Assembly (NCBI RefSeq): GCF_015709455.1 | Contig: NZ_JADNQW010000005.1 | Coordinates: forward strand, 2,348,501 to 2,412,500 | From: Methylosinus sp. H3A | GTDB lineage: Bacteria > Pseudomonadota > Alphaproteobacteria > Rhizobiales > Beijerinckiaceae | DNA length: 64,000 nucleotides | Direction: 5' to 3' | In this document: in pieces, positions 7,519-17,015 of the stretch | Layout: the number at the start of each line of letters is the position of its first letter | Position numbering within the stretch: position 1 is the first letter of the stretch | The notes under the pieces: generated by a model | Told to the model about the DNA's origin: nothing | Database searches by the model: none | The model's input: only the letters and a program-made list of their open reading frames with translations | Program-made: the position numbers and the translations under genes

Positions 7519-9612
7519 ATGTCCCTCCCACTCGCCACGCCGGGCCGCAAGCTCGGCTCGATCGCCCTCTGGACCGCCGTCACCGCTATCGGCGTCTTCG
7601 CGCTCTTCACGCTGGCGACGGCGCGGGGCGAGACGGTCAACGCCATGTGGCTGGTGGCGGCGGCGATCTGCGTCTATCTCGTCGCCTATCGCTTCTATTC
7701 GCTGTTCATCGCGGAGCGCGTGCTGGGCCTCGATCCGGAGCGCAAGACGCCGGCGCATCGCCGCAATGACGGGCTCGATTATGTGCCGACCGACAAATAT
7801 GTGCTGTTCGGCCATCATTTCGCGGCCATAGCCGGGGCGGGGCCGCTGGTCGGCCCGGTGCTGGCGGCGCAAATGGGCTATCTGCCCGGCACGCTCTGGC
7901 TGCTCACCGGGGTCGTCTTCGCCGGAGCGGTGCAGGATTTCGTCGTGCTGTTCATCTCGACTCGGCGCGACGGGCGCTCGCTCGGCGATCTCATCAAGAC
8001 CGAGCTCGGCCCGGCCGCCGGCCTCGTCGCCATGATCGGCATATTGACGATCATGGTCATATTGCTCGCCGTGCTGGCGCTCATCGTCGTCAAGGCGCTG
8101 GCCGACAGCCCATGGGGCTTCTTCACCGTCTTCGCCACTTTGCCCATCGCCGTGCTGATGGGCGTCTATGGCCGCTATTTGCGGCCGGGTCGCATTTTCG
8201 AAATGTCGGCGATCGGCTTCGTGCTGCTCATCGCCTCCATCGCGCTCGGCCGCACGGTCGCGGAAACGCCGGCGCTCGCCGCGCTGTTTTCCTTCAAGGG
8301 CGAGGCGCTGGCCTTCATGCTGATCGGCTATGGCTTCGTCGCCTCCGTGCTGCCGGTGTGGTTCCTGCTCGCGCCGCGCGATTACCTCTCCACCTTCCTC
8401 AAGATCGGCACCATCGCCTCTCTCGCGCTCGGCATTTTCTATGTGGCGCCGGAGCTGAAAATGCCGGCGGTCAGCCGCTTCATCGACGGGACCGGCCCGG
8501 TCTTCGCGGGCAGCGTCTTTCCCTTCCTGTTCATCACTCTGGCCTGCGGCGCCATCTCCGGCTTTCACGCGCTGGTCTCTTCCGGCACGACGCCCAAGAT
8601 GATCGGCGACGAGACGCAGATTCGCTTCATCGGTTATGGCGCCATGCTGATGGAGTCCTTCGTCGCCATAATGGCGCTGGTCGCGGCGAGCGTGATCGAG
8701 CCGGGCGTCTATTTCGCGATGAACAGCGCGCCCGCCGTCATCGGCGCCAGCGCCGATACGGCGGCGCAGACCATCTCCGCCTGGGGCTTCGCCATCACGC
8801 CGGAGGCGCTGAATCAGGCCGCCGCCGAGGTCGGCGAGAAGACGGTGCTCTCGCGCGCCGGCGGCGCGCCGACGCTCGCCGTCGGCATGGCGAAAATCCT
8901 GTCGGGGGCGATCGGCGGCGCGTCGATGACCGCCTTCTGGTATCATTTCGCCATTCTCTTCGAGGCGCTGTTCATCCTCACCACGGTCGACGCCGGCACG
9001 CGCGTCGCACGCTTCATGATCCAGGATCTCGTCGGGACTTTCTGGCCGCGCTTCAAGCATACGCGCGCCTGGGCGCCCAATCTTATGGCCACGGGGCTCG
9101 CCGTCTCCGGCTGGGGCTGGTTCCTCTATCAGGGCGTCGTCGATCCTCTGGGCGGCATCAACACGCTCTGGCCCATGTTCGGCATCGCCAATCAAATGCT
9201 GGCGGCCATCGCGCTCACCCTCTGCACCGTCGTGCTGTTCCGCATGAAGCGGGAGCGTTACGCCGTCGTCGTCGCGACGCCGGCCGCCTGGCTCTATATC
9301 TGCACGCTGACGGCGGGCGCCGAGAAAATCTTCCATCCCGATCCCAAGATCGGCTTCCTCGCCCATGCGGCGCGCTATTCCGCCGCCGCGGCGGAGGGCA
9401 GGCTGATGGCCCCGGCCAAGACGGTCGCGGAAATGAGCCGCATCATCTTCAACGATTATGTGAACACGACGCTCTGCGCCGTCTTCGTCGCGCTCGTTCT
9501 GTCCATGCTGTTCTTCGGCGTGAGAGCGATCCGCGAAGCGCGGCGGGCGACGAGCGTCACCACCAGAGAGACCAGCGATGAGCTGCACGATCTGCGGATT
9601 GCCCGCGCTTGA
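7519..9612 (+). CDS. cstA: CstA-family carbon starvation / peptide-pyruvate transporter
   Basis: A 697-residue integral membrane protein. The start at 7519 is chosen because the protein then aligns end to end with E. coli CstA: a short head, a first membrane helix, RGETVNAMWLVAAAICVYLVAYRFY, and then the family signature FGHHFAAIAGAGPLVGPVLAAQMGYLPG. About 15-18 hydrophobic helices follow, with GAISGFHALVSSGTTPKM characteristic of the family. CstA and its relative BtsT are inner-membrane transporters reported for peptides and pyruvate. The next gene overlaps its end and encodes the small YbdD/YjiX partner, as in enterobacteria. About 250 bp upstream carry no recognised gene. Confidence 0.95.
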   Translation: MSLPLATPGRKLGSIALWTAVTAIGVFALFTLATARGETVNAMWLVAAAICVYLVAYRFYSLFIAERVLGLDPERKTPAHRRNDGLDYVPTDKYVLFGHHFAAIAGAGPLVGPVLAAQMGYLPGTLWLLTGVVFAGAVQDFVVLFISTRRDGRSLGDLIKTELGPAAGLVAMIGILTIMVILLAVLALIVVKALADSPWGFFTVFATLPIAVLMGVYGRYLRPGRIFEMSAIGFVLLIASIALGRTVAETPALAALFSFKGEALAFMLIGYGFVASVLPVWFLLAPRDYLSTFLKIGTIASLALGIFYVAPELKMPAVSRFIDGTGPVFAGSVFPFLFITLACGAISGFHALVSSGTTPKMIGDETQIRFIGYGAMLMESFVAIMALVAASVIEPGVYFAMNSAPAVIGASADTAAQTISAWGFAITPEALNQAAAEVGEKTVLSRAGGAPTLAVGMAKILSGAIGGASMTAFWYHFAILFEALFILTTVDAGTRVARFMIQDLVGTFWPRFKHTRAWAPNLMATGLAVSGWGWFLYQGVVDPLGGINTLWPMFGIANQMLAAIALTLCTVVLFRMKRERYAVVVATPAAWLYICTLTAGAEKIFHPDPKIGFLAHAARYSAAAAEGRLMAPAKTVAEMSRIIFNDYVNTTLCAVFVALVLSMLFFGVRAIREARRATSVTTRETSDELHDLRIARA

Positions 9613-9805
9613 CCTCGTCAAGCTCGGCCAGAAGCTGCGCGAGGGCGCGCTGCTGATGATCGGCCAGGGCGATTATGACGCCTATGTCGCGCATCGGCGG
9701 GCCAACCATCCCGACGAGCCGCCGATGACGCGCGAGGAGTTCTTCCTCGAGCGTCAGGCGAGCCGCTTCGGCGAGGGCGGCCGGCGCGCAATGCGCTGTT
9801 GTTGA
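9578..9805 (+). CDS. YbdD/YjiX family small protein
   Basis: A 75-residue protein overlapping the 3' end of cstA by 35 bases in another frame, which suggests translational coupling. It carries the family pattern: MIGQGDYDAYVAHRRANHPDEPPMTREEFFLERQASRFG, close to the DYdnYvehmrrrHPd.pvmtreeFfrer motif of YbdD/YjiX. It also has N-terminal (CTIC) and C-terminal (CC) cysteines. In E. coli, YjiX is required with BtsT for pyruvate uptake, so a CstA partner role follows from family knowledge. It is convergent with the next small gene, 11 bases away. Confidence 0.9.
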   Translation: MSCTICGLPALDLVKLGQKLREGALLMIGQGDYDAYVAHRRANHPDEPPMTREEFFLERQASRFGEGGRRAMRCC

Positions 9806-9816
9806 GCGGCGCGTCT

Positions 9817-10107
9817 TCAGCATTCGGCCCGTCCGAGCGCCCGATAGGCGAGTAGCGCGGCGGCTTCCGAAGTGTTGAGCGCATAGGCCATATAGAGAAA
9901 TCCGAGACGCGTTTGCCGCGTTTCACGAATTTTCTCGACGAGCTCCGCGGTCTCGACGGGGGCGAGGGAGGCGAATTCGTGCAACACGTCTTCCGCGGCG
10001 TGACGAAACGCCTCGCGCTCGGCGAGCGACGCCTCGTCCCAATGTTCCCGCTTGGACCCTAATCTCCCGAACAACGCTCTAGCGACGTTTTCGATCAGGT
10101 CGATCAT
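9817..10107 (-). CDS. hypothetical 96-residue protein
   Basis: A 96-residue protein starting at MIDLIENVARALF. The open frame continues upstream without homology-like content, so this first good ATG is taken; the ribosome site (AGAGAA) is weak. The sequence is helical and amphipathic (AEREAFRHAAEDVLHEFASLAPVETAELVEKI), with no cysteine except near the end, no signal peptide and no membrane helix. I do not recognise a family. The 279 bp between it and the uracil-glycosylase-like gene contain a small inverted repeat (CGTAGAT / ATCTACG, 10206-10224) and no convincing gene. Confidence 0.5.
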   Translation of the reverse strand: MIDLIENVARALFGRLGSKREHWDEASLAEREAFRHAAEDVLHEFASLAPVETAELVEKIRETRQTRLGFLYMAYALNTSEAAALLAYRALGRAEC

Positions 10108-10386
10108 GTGAAGTTCTCTGATGTGAGGGATGATTTGGAGAACGCCTGTTTCCACCTTCGGCACATTCTTGATTGTGGCCAGCCTATGTCCGACGCAGGG
10201 CGCGGCGTAGATCGATAATCTACGCAGTCGCGCCGATGAGTGAAGGACGGTCATGCTCCCCATCGGGGCAATCGGAGGAATGGCGATCGCCCTCGCCCTC
10301 GCCCGCTGGAAAGGCTCCGAGCCGGAGGAAGCCTTCGCCCCATCGGAAGCCTTCACCTTTGTCGAAGCCTGCTCTAATCTCTCGCC

Positions 10387-11211
10387 ATGTCCGCTGACGC
10401 CGATCTCGCTCCGGAGCCGGGCCTCGCCGCGCTCGTCGACTGGTATCTGTCGGTCGGCGTCGACATAGCCGTCGACGAGACGCCGCATGATCGCTTTGCC
10501 GAGAGCGCTGCGCCGCCGGCGCGCGCCGCTGCGCCGGCCCCTGCGGCTGCGGCCTCTCCGCGCGCCGCCGCGCCCACCCGGGAGACGCGTCCTGTCCGCA
10601 GCGCTCCCATCTTTCCGGAGGAGGCCTCCCGCGCGGCGCGCGAGGCCGCCGCCGCGGCCTCGACGATCAACGAGCTGCAGGCGCGGCTCGAGGCTTTCGA
10701 CGGCTGCGCGTTGAAGGCGACCGCCGGCCATTTTCTCTTTTCGGCGGGAACGCCCGGCGCGCCGCTCATGGTGCTGGATTTCGCGCCCGGCGAGGAGGAG
10801 GAGCGCGGCGGAGAGGCTTTCGTCGGGCCGGAGGCGCGCCTGCTCGACAATATGCTGCGGGCGATTCGGCGCGATCGCTCCAGCGCCTATCTCGCCTATG
10901 CGACGCCCTGGCGGCCGCCCGGCGCGCGCGAGCTCAACGCCGTGGAGGTGGCGGCGCTGCTGCCCTTCCTGCGCCGTCATGTGGAGCTGGCCGCGCCGCG
11001 CGCGCTGCTGATCCTCGGCGATTTCGCCGCCCGCGCGGCGCTGGGCGCGCCGGATGTCGCGCGTTATCGCGGCGCCTGCTTCGATTATGATTGCGGCGGC
11101 GGGACGCTGCTCGCGCTGCTCGCGCCGTCGCTCGCCAGCCTGCTGAGGACGCCGGCGTTGAAGCGTCGCGCCTGGCGTGACCTGCGCGTGCTCGCGGCGG
11201 CGCTCGGTTGA
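10387..11211 (+). CDS. uracil-DNA glycosylase family 4 homologue, catalytic motifs degenerate
   Basis: A 274-residue protein with the architecture of alphaproteobacterial family-4/5 uracil-DNA glycosylases: an N-terminal LVDWYLSVGVDIAVDETPHDRF helix, an Ala/Pro-rich linker (about 45-75), then the UDG fold with FDGCALKATA, PGEEEERGGEAFVGPEARLLDNML, PWRPPGAR, and a C-terminal LLRTPALKRRAWRDL. Key residues are lost. The usual GEAPG is DFAPG, the Asn before VPWRPPGN is gone (YATPWRPPGA), and the catalytic-loop HPAYLLR is APSLASLLR without His. It is therefore probably a DNA- or nucleotide-binding paralogue, or inactive. It abuts ispG tail to tail with no gap. Confidence 0.75.
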   Translation: MSADADLAPEPGLAALVDWYLSVGVDIAVDETPHDRFAESAAPPARAAAPAPAAAASPRAAAPTRETRPVRSAPIFPEEASRAAREAAAAASTINELQARLEAFDGCALKATAGHFLFSAGTPGAPLMVLDFAPGEEEERGGEAFVGPEARLLDNMLRAIRRDRSSAYLAYATPWRPPGARELNAVEVAALLPFLRRHVELAAPRALLILGDFAARAALGAPDVARYRGACFDYDCGGGTLLALLAPSLASLLRTPALKRRAWRDLRVLAAALG

Positions 11212-12507
11212 TTATTCCGCCGCTTCGCCCTTCGCGCCGCCGCTGAAACGGCGGGCGACATAATCCTCGACGATGCGGGTGAATTCCTCGGCTATGCCCT
11301 CGCCGCGCAAGGTCATCGCCTTCTTGCCGTCGATGAAGACGGGCGCCGTCGGCGCCTCGCCCGTGCCGGGAAGCGAAATGCCGATGTCGGCGTGCTTCGA
11401 CTCGCCCGGCCCGTTGACGATGCAGCCCATCACCGCGACATTCAGCGTCTCGACGCCCGGATAATCCTGCCGCCAGACGGCCATGCGGTCGCGAATATGC
11501 GCCTGAATATCGCGCGCCAGCTCTTGAAACACGGTGGAGGTGGTGCGGCCGCAGCCGGGGCAGGCGGCGACGAGCGGGACGAAGGTGCGGAAGCCCATCG
11601 TCTGCAAAATCTCTTGCGCGACGCGCACCTCATTGGCGCGGTCGCCGCCGGGCTCGGGCGTCAGCGAGACGCGGATGGTGTCGCCGACGCCGTCCTGCAG
11701 CAGCACGCCGAGCGCGGCCGCCGAGGCGACGACGCCCTTGGAGCCCATGCCCGCCTCGGTGAGGCCGAGATGCAGCGCATAATCGCTGCGCAGCGCCAGC
11801 ATGCGATAGACGGCGATGAGGTCTTGCACCGCGGAGACCTTGGCCGAGATGACGATGCGGTCGCGCGAGAGGCCGATCTCCTCGGCGCGCTCGGCGGAGA
11901 TCAGCGCCGAGCGGGCCAGCGCCTCGCGCGTCACCGCGCGCATGTCGAGCGGCGCCGCGGAATTGGCGTTGATGTCCATCAAATGGGTCAGCAGCTCCTG
12001 GTCGAGCGAGCCCCAATTGGCGCCGATGCGCACCGCCTTGCCATGCTTTATGGCCAGCTCGACGATGGCGCCGAATTGCCGGTCCTTCTTCTCCTTGAAG
12101 CCGACATTGCCGGGGTTGATGCGATATTTATCGAGCGCCTCGCCGCAGGCCGGATGATCGGCGAGCAGCTTGTGGCCGATGTAGTGAAAATCGCCGATCA
12201 GCGGGACGTCTACGCCCTTTTGCGCGAGACGATCGCGAATATGCGGCACGGCGGCGGCGGCCTCGTCGCGGTCGACGGTGATGCGGACCAACTCCGAGCC
12301 GGCGCGGACCAGCGATTCGATCTGGGCGACGGTGGAGTCGACATCCGCCGTGTCGGTATTGGTCATGGACTGCACGACGATGGGGGCGCCGCCGCCGATC
12401 GTCACCGCGCGTGGCCCGCCGCCGATCGTGACCGCACATGTTCTGTGGCGCGGCGCGGGTTCGGCGGTGATGGGGTCGGGAAGGCGGGTCTCGATTTCGT
12501 CGGTCAT
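11212..12507 (-). CDS. ispG: 4-hydroxy-3-methylbut-2-enyl diphosphate synthase
   Basis: A 431-residue enzyme of the methylerythritol phosphate isoprenoid pathway, converting MEcPP to HMBPP with a [4Fe-4S] cluster. It shows the N-terminal TIM-barrel segment [22 protein letters not shown] and a C-terminal domain with cluster cysteines ACPGCGRTT and [11 protein letters not shown]. The start at [10 protein letters not shown] is chosen because GAGGGGAC lies upstream and the preceding open codons run through the palindromic intergenic repeats. The length is in the normal range. It is in the same direction as the SDR/amidase pair, but more than 230 bp separate them. Confidence 0.97.
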   Translation of the reverse strand: MTDEIETRLPDPITAEPAPRHRTCAVTIGGGPRAVTIGGGAPIVVQSMTNTDTADVDSTVAQIESLVRAGSELVRITVDRDEAAAAVPHIRDRLAQKGVDVPLIGDFHYIGHKLLADHPACGEALDKYRINPGNVGFKEKKDRQFGAIVELAIKHGKAVRIGANWGSLDQELLTHLMDINANSAAPLDMRAVTREALARSALISAERAEEIGLSRDRIVISAKVSAVQDLIAVYRMLALRSDYALHLGLTEAGMGSKGVVASAAALGVLLQDGVGDTIRVSLTPEPGGDRANEVRVAQEILQTMGFRTFVPLVAACPGCGRTTSTVFQELARDIQAHIRDRMAVWRQDYPGVETLNVAVMGCIVNGPGESKHADIGISLPGTGEAPTAPVFIDGKKAMTLRGEGIAEEFTRIVEDYVARRFSGGAKGEAAE

Positions 12508-12564
12508 CGTCGGTCTTGTCCCCTCGATGGGATTTGGATCGTTTCGCGTGAGGTCTGCCGCCTT

Positions 12565-12674
12565 CCTTCTCCCCGCGAGCGGGGAGAAGGTGAGGATGTG
12601 GGGCTTGGGCGTTTTCCGCTGGGGCTCGAGCCCCGAGCCCCTCACCCCGACTCTCTCCCCGCTCGCGGGGAGAG
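12565..12674. repeat. two copies of the CTCCCCGC palindrome
   Basis: A 12-bp perfect inverted repeat around GA spans 12565-12590 (CCTTCTCCCCGC / GCGGGGAGAAGG). A shorter 10-bp version around TC spans 12653-12674. They sit in the 233-bp gap between ispG and the SDR gene. Near-identical elements occur at 23803, 38661 and 49981, so this is a dispersed family. Both copies could form strong RNA hairpins. Confidence 0.8.
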
Positions 12675-12740
12675 GGGGAAATACGGCGAACCCATCACCG
12701 GGAATCTATCGAGCCTTGGTGGGCCGGAACGTGTCCCGCG

Positions 12741-13610
12741 TCAAGCCGGCGGCAGCAGCCCCATTCGCTTGGCGAGGATGCGGTCCACCTGCCGCGCCGG
12801 CAGCAGGCGCGGCAGCAGCCAGTCCAATAGATAGTTCGGCACCACGCGAATGCGCGCCGGGGGCCGCTTCTCGGTCAGCGCGCGCAGCACGGCGGCGGCG
12901 ACGCGCTCCGGCGGGGGCCCGAGCCGGCCCTTCTCCACCGCCCATTTTTGGAGCCTGCGGGCCGAAGGGCCGTAGACGGTGGAATCATAGCGGCCGAAAT
13001 CGGCGCTCTCGGCCTTGTCCCATATGGGCGTGGCGATCACGCCCGGCTCTATCACCACCACATCGACGCCGAAAATCATCAGCTCGCGCCGCAGCGCATC
13101 GGAAAATCCTTCGAGTGCATGTTTCGAGGCGGCATAGGCGCCGAGAAAGGGCGAGGCGAGGCTTCCCGCCACCGAGCTCATATTGACGATGCGGCCCGGC
13201 GGCCCGCGGCGCTTTTCCGGGCTCGCGCCGAGCAATGGCGCGAATGCCTGGGTCACGGCGATCTGGCCGATCACATTGACCTCGAGCTGAAGGCGGACCT
13301 CGTCTATCGGCTGATAGAGCAGCGGCGCCGGAAAAGCCGCCCCGGCGTTGTTGACGAGCCCGGTGAGACCGGCGCCGTCGAGCCGCCGCTCGGTTTCCCG
13401 CGCCGCCTGCGCCACTGCGGCGGCGTCGGTCACGTCGAAGAGGAGCGGGGTGAAGCTCGCCGCGCCGAAGCGCGCTTGCAGCCGCTCCCCGTCGGCCGGA
13501 GTGCGGACGGAGCCGAAAACGTGAAAGCCCTCGCGGGTCAGCGACTCCAGCACCGCATAGCCTATGCCGGTGGAGACGCCGGTGACGACGACGGATCGCT
13601 GCTCGCTCAA
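12741..13610 (-). CDS. SDR-family oxidoreductase
   Basis: A 289-residue classical short-chain dehydrogenase. The N-terminal cofactor motif is VVVTGVSTGIGYAV (TGxxxGIG, residues about 8-20), followed by an NNAGAA strand, the catalytic Ser in NMSSVAGSLASPF and the catalytic YAASK. EPGVIATPIW follows the active site, and the C-terminus is PNYLLDWLLPRLLPARQVDRILAKRMGL. It is soluble and NAD(P)-dependent; the substrate is unknown. Its start overlaps the stop of the amidase gene by four bases (ATGA), so the two are probably cotranscribed and translationally coupled. Confidence 0.9.
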   Translation of the reverse strand: MSEQRSVVVTGVSTGIGYAVLESLTREGFHVFGSVRTPADGERLQARFGAASFTPLLFDVTDAAAVAQAARETERRLDGAGLTGLVNNAGAAFPAPLLYQPIDEVRLQLEVNVIGQIAVTQAFAPLLGASPEKRRGPPGRIVNMSSVAGSLASPFLGAYAASKHALEGFSDALRRELMIFGVDVVVIEPGVIATPIWDKAESADFGRYDSTVYGPSARRLQKWAVEKGRLGPPPERVAAAVLRALTEKRPPARIRVVPNYLLDWLLPRLLPARQVDRILAKRMGLLPPA

Positions 13611-14350
13611 GCGCCTATGCCCTCCGTGAGCGCGCGCAGCGTCGCGATCGTCGAGGAATCGGCGCGGCCGTCGACGAGGGTGGGGCGGAAATGCCGCTGA
13701 AAGGCCGCCACCACGCCCTCCGAAGCCGCGTCATATGCGCCGGAGACGTCGATCCGATAGCCGTAATCGGCGAGGGCGCGTTGCAGCTCGGTCACTTGCT
13801 CGCCGCTCGCGCCCGCCTCCAGCGCGGCGCCTCCGACGATCGGCGCGGGGGCGACATAATGTCCGACGCCTTGCTCCGCCAAAGCCTTCCATGGGAAGAA
13901 CTCGCCGGGGTCGATCTTACGTCCGATGGCGATGTCCGAATGGCCGAGCACGCGCCGCGACGCAATGCCCTGCCGCCCGCAAATATCGCGGCAGAGCGCG
14001 GCGACGGCCTCGATCTGCCGATCGGGGAAGGGGCGCGGATCGTCATGGCCTGGATGGACGATCTCTATGCCGATGGAGGCGGAGTTCAGATCGGTCTCGC
14101 CAGCCCAGAAACTGCGGCCCGCGTGCCAGGCGCGGCGCGCCTCGGGCACGAGCTGGAGAATGGTCCCGTCCTCATCGACGAAATAATGCGAGGAGACCTG
14201 CGACTCGGCGCTGGTGAGCAGCGCCAGCGCCGCCGCCGCCGTCGGCATGCCGGTGTAATGCAGGATCAGCGAGGAGATCGGCCGCAGCCGCTCGCCATGA
14301 TTGGGCGAGGCGCGGAAATCGGCGGCGTGCGGCGTGTCGGGTGAGGGCAT
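13607..14350 (-). CDS. N-acetylmuramoyl-L-alanine amidase with peptidoglycan-binding domain
   Basis: A 247-residue protein. The start at MPSPDTPHAADF is preferred: GGAG lies upstream, and the earlier in-frame ATG would add 44 unconserved residues. The N-terminal ~160 residues are an Amidase_2 (AmpD/AmiD type) zinc amidase: LILHYTGM gives the first ligand His, WHAGRSFWAG follows, and LGHSDIAIGRKIDPG carries the second His and the Asp ligand. Residues about 180-240 form a peptidoglycan-binding helix bundle (GASGEQVTELQRALADYGY...AFQRHFRP). It cleaves the amide between muramic acid and the stem peptide. No signal peptide is evident, suggesting cytoplasmic cell-wall recycling. Confidence 0.9.
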   Translation of the reverse strand: MPSPDTPHAADFRASPNHGERLRPISSLILHYTGMPTAAAALALLTSAESQVSSHYFVDEDGTILQLVPEARRAWHAGRSFWAGETDLNSASIGIEIVHPGHDDPRPFPDRQIEAVAALCRDICGRQGIASRRVLGHSDIAIGRKIDPGEFFPWKALAEQGVGHYVAPAPIVGGAALEAGASGEQVTELQRALADYGYRIDVSGAYDAASEGVVAAFQRHFRPTLVDGRADSSTIATLRALTEGIGA

Positions 14351-14408
14351 TGCGATTCCGGTGATCTCCGCCGCTCCTCTGCGAGAAGGGCCTCGGCCGT
14401 GAGGAGTG

Positions 14409-16934
14409 TCATCCTCGGCGTTTGCGGAAGGCCTTGTATACTCCCGACCAGCCGCCGGCGACCAGCGCCGTCGCAATGACATAGGCCAGCGCCTTCGGTT
14501 CCGGCGTCGCGAAGCGGAACAGTTCCGCCACCGCAGGAAGATAGACGATCAGCGCGAGCGCGAGCGTCGTGATCGTCGCTATGATCCAGAAGGCGACGCG
14601 CCGCTTGTCGAAAAGAGCGGTTCCGGGTTCGGCGGCGGAGGCGAAGGCCATGGCCAGATTGCCGATGACGAGGCCGACGAAGACCAGCGCGCGCGTCTCC
14701 CCTTCGCCCTCGCCGACCCGCATCGAGACGAAATAGACGCCGAGCAGCGCCGCGAGCAGCACCGCGCCGTCGAGAAAGCCGGCGCCGATCTGGCGCAGGC
14801 CGAACAAAGGCTCGGCGGGGGAGCGCGGCGGCTCCTCCATCATATGGCGTTCGGCCGGCTCGTTCTCGAAGACGAGCGCGCAAATGGGGTCGATGACGAG
14901 CTCCAGCGCCACCACATGCACAGGATAGAACACCGGCGGCAGCAGGAACAGAATGGGCGTGAGCGCGAGGCCGGCGATGGGCACGTGGATGGCGGTCACG
15001 AAGATCAGCGCCTTGCGCAGATTGGCGAAGATGCGCCGCCCACTGCGCACGCCCGCGACGATGGAGGCGAAACGATCGTCGAGCAGCACGATCGAAGCCG
15101 CCTCGCGCGCGACGTCGGTTCCGCGCTGGCCCATGGCGACGCCGACATGCGCGGCGCGCAGCGCCGGGCCATCGTTCACCCCGTCGCCGGTCATGGCGAC
15201 GATATGGCCATTGCGCTTGAAAGCCTCCACCAGAGCGAGCTTCTGCTCCGGGCGGATGCGCGCGAAGACGCGCGTGGTCTCGACGGCTTCGTCCAGCGCG
15301 GCCTCGTCCAAAGTGGCGATCTCGGCTCCGCTCAGCGCGCCGCCCTGCGCCTCTATCCCGGCCTGGCGCGCGATCGCCAGCGCCGTCGCCGGATAATCGC
15401 CGGTGATCATCACCACATGAATGCCGGCGCGCGCCGCCAGCGCGACCGCTTCTGGAACATCCTCGCGCAGCGGATCGAGAAAGCCGACGAGCCCTTCGAG
15501 CGCAAAGACGCCGGAGCCGGGATCGTCCTCGCGCGGCAGCGGCCCCTCATATGTGGCGACGGCGAGAACGCGCAGCCCATGCGTCGCCATGGTCGCGACC
15601 TCGGCGGTCAGAAGGCGCAGCGCATCGCCGTCCAGGCGGCAGAGGCCGGCGATCGCCTCGGGCGCGCCTTTGGCGAAGGAGGCGACGCCTTCATCGGCCG
15701 CGCGCCATGTCTGCACGAAGGCGAGCGTCTCCGGCCGCAGCGGAAAGCTGCGCGTGATCGCCGCGCTCGCGGGCGGATCGCTGGCGAGGCGATGCAGCGC
15801 GCGATCCATCGGATCGGAGGGATCGGCGGCGCTGGCGCGCAAAGCGGCGTCCAGCAATGGCGCGATCTCGTCGGGCATAGCGTCCTCGCCCGGCCGCCAC
15901 ATGTCCGAGCCGCGCAGGAAAAACGCCGCCTCCATGCGGTTCTGCGTCAGCGTGCCGGTCTTGTCGACGCAGAGCACGTCGGTCGCGCCCAGAGTCTCTA
16001 TGACGGCTGAGCGGCGCGCCAGCACATTGCGTCGCGCCAGACGATAGGAGCCGAGCGCCAGAAACACCGCCAGCACCATGGGGAATTCTTCGGGCGTCAG
16101 CGATATTGCGAGGGTGATGCCGGTGAGGCCCGCTTGAATCCAATTGCCGAAGGCGAGGCCAAAGGCGAGCGCCACGAGAAGGCAGAAGCCTATGCCGAGC
16201 GCGCCGAAGATCGCGACGATGCGGCCGGTGCTCTTTTGCAGCGGCGTCTCCTCCGGCTCGATCGATTCGAGCGAGCGGCCGATGCGGCCGAGCCGCGTCG
16301 CGCGTCCGGTGCGCGTCGCCAGCATCGCGCCTTGTCCGAGCGTCACCAGCGTTCCGGCGAAGAGAAAAGGCGCCGCCTCGCCGGGCTCGGGATCGAGCAG
16401 CGGGTCCACCAGCGTCGCAGGGGCTTTCCAGACCGGCGCCGATTCGCCGGTCAGCGTCGATTCGTCGACGGAGAGGACGTCGCCGCGCAGCAGCGCGCCA
16501 TCGGCCGGGGCGCGCTCGCCCTCGCCGACGAGCACAATGTCGCCGGGGACGATCTCGCGCGCCGGAATGCGGCGCTCGCCCTCGGCGCGCAACACGCGGG
16601 CGCTGGGCGCGGCGAGGCTGCGCAGAGCCGCGAGCGCATTCTCGTTGCGCGTCTCCTGCGCCACCACCAGGCCGACGGAGAGAAAGGCGCCGGCGGTGAG
16701 CAGCAGGCCTTCGTGAATGTCGCCGAGCGCGAGATAGAGCAGCGCCGCGACGATGAGCAGCGCGAACATGGGCTCGCGCAGCGCGGCGAAGGCGATCAGC
16801 AGCCAGGAGCGGCGCGCGGGCTGCTCCAGCTCATTGGGGCCGAAATGGGCGAGGCGCGCCGTAGCCTCGCGCTCGCCGAGCGGCGCGAAATCGCCCGCCG
16901 GCCGGGGCTCGGGTCGTGATGCGCGGAGCCCCAT
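14409..16934 (-). CDS. cation-translocating P-type ATPase
   Basis: An 841-residue P-type ATPase. In order: an N-terminal cation-ATPase domain (ARLAHFGPNEL), two membrane helices, the actuator motif LTGES at 161-165, the intramembrane motif PEEFP at 281-285 in the place of PEGLP/PEGL, the phosphorylation site DKTGTLT with Asp324, and the hinge TGDGVNDGPAL followed by the C-terminal helices. It lacks a cysteine-type metal motif (CPC) and an N-terminal metal-binding domain, so it is not a heavy-metal P1B pump. The P2/P3-like layout suggests Ca, Mg or proton transport, and the PEEFP variant prevents a firmer call. It sits 58 bp upstream of the amidase, on the same strand. Confidence 0.93.
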   Translation of the reverse strand: MGLRASRPEPRPAGDFAPLGEREATARLAHFGPNELEQPARRSWLLIAFAALREPMFALLIVAALLYLALGDIHEGLLLTAGAFLSVGLVVAQETRNENALAALRSLAAPSARVLRAEGERRIPAREIVPGDIVLVGEGERAPADGALLRGDVLSVDESTLTGESAPVWKAPATLVDPLLDPEPGEAAPFLFAGTLVTLGQGAMLATRTGRATRLGRIGRSLESIEPEETPLQKSTGRIVAIFGALGIGFCLLVALAFGLAFGNWIQAGLTGITLAISLTPEEFPMVLAVFLALGSYRLARRNVLARRSAVIETLGATDVLCVDKTGTLTQNRMEAAFFLRGSDMWRPGEDAMPDEIAPLLDAALRASAADPSDPMDRALHRLASDPPASAAITRSFPLRPETLAFVQTWRAADEGVASFAKGAPEAIAGLCRLDGDALRLLTAEVATMATHGLRVLAVATYEGPLPREDDPGSGVFALEGLVGFLDPLREDVPEAVALAARAGIHVVMITGDYPATALAIARQAGIEAQGGALSGAEIATLDEAALDEAVETTRVFARIRPEQKLALVEAFKRNGHIVAMTGDGVNDGPALRAAHVGVAMGQRGTDVAREAASIVLLDDRFASIVAGVRSGRRIFANLRKALIFVTAIHVPIAGLALTPILFLLPPVFYPVHVVALELVIDPICALVFENEPAERHMMEEPPRSPAEPLFGLRQIGAGFLDGAVLLAALLGVYFVSMRVGEGEGETRALVFVGLVIGNLAMAFASAAEPGTALFDKRRVAFWIIATITTLALALIVYLPAVAELFRFATPEPKALAYVIATALVAGGWSGVYKAFRKRRG

Positions 16935-16983
16935 TCGATTCCCTTGCCTTCCGGCTGCCCACCCCGGACCGCTTCACGATCCG

Positions 16984-17006
16984 ACCCTCTCCCTCGAGGG
17001 GAGGGT
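16984..17006. repeat. imperfect palindrome ACCCTCTCCC-TCGA-GGGGAGGGT
   Basis: A short imperfect inverted repeat lies in the 81-bp gap between the P-type ATPase start and the end of the M20 peptidase gene. Close relatives are at 33082 and 33226. It could terminate transcription of the peptidase gene before the ATPase. Confidence 0.5.
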
Positions 17007-17015
17007 GAAGACGCC

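Noticed and set aside
10253..10468. A 71-codon plus-strand frame before the uracil-glycosylase homologue.
   Set aside because: Its second half runs out of frame through the glycosylase start and its composition is that of non-coding GC-rich sequence.
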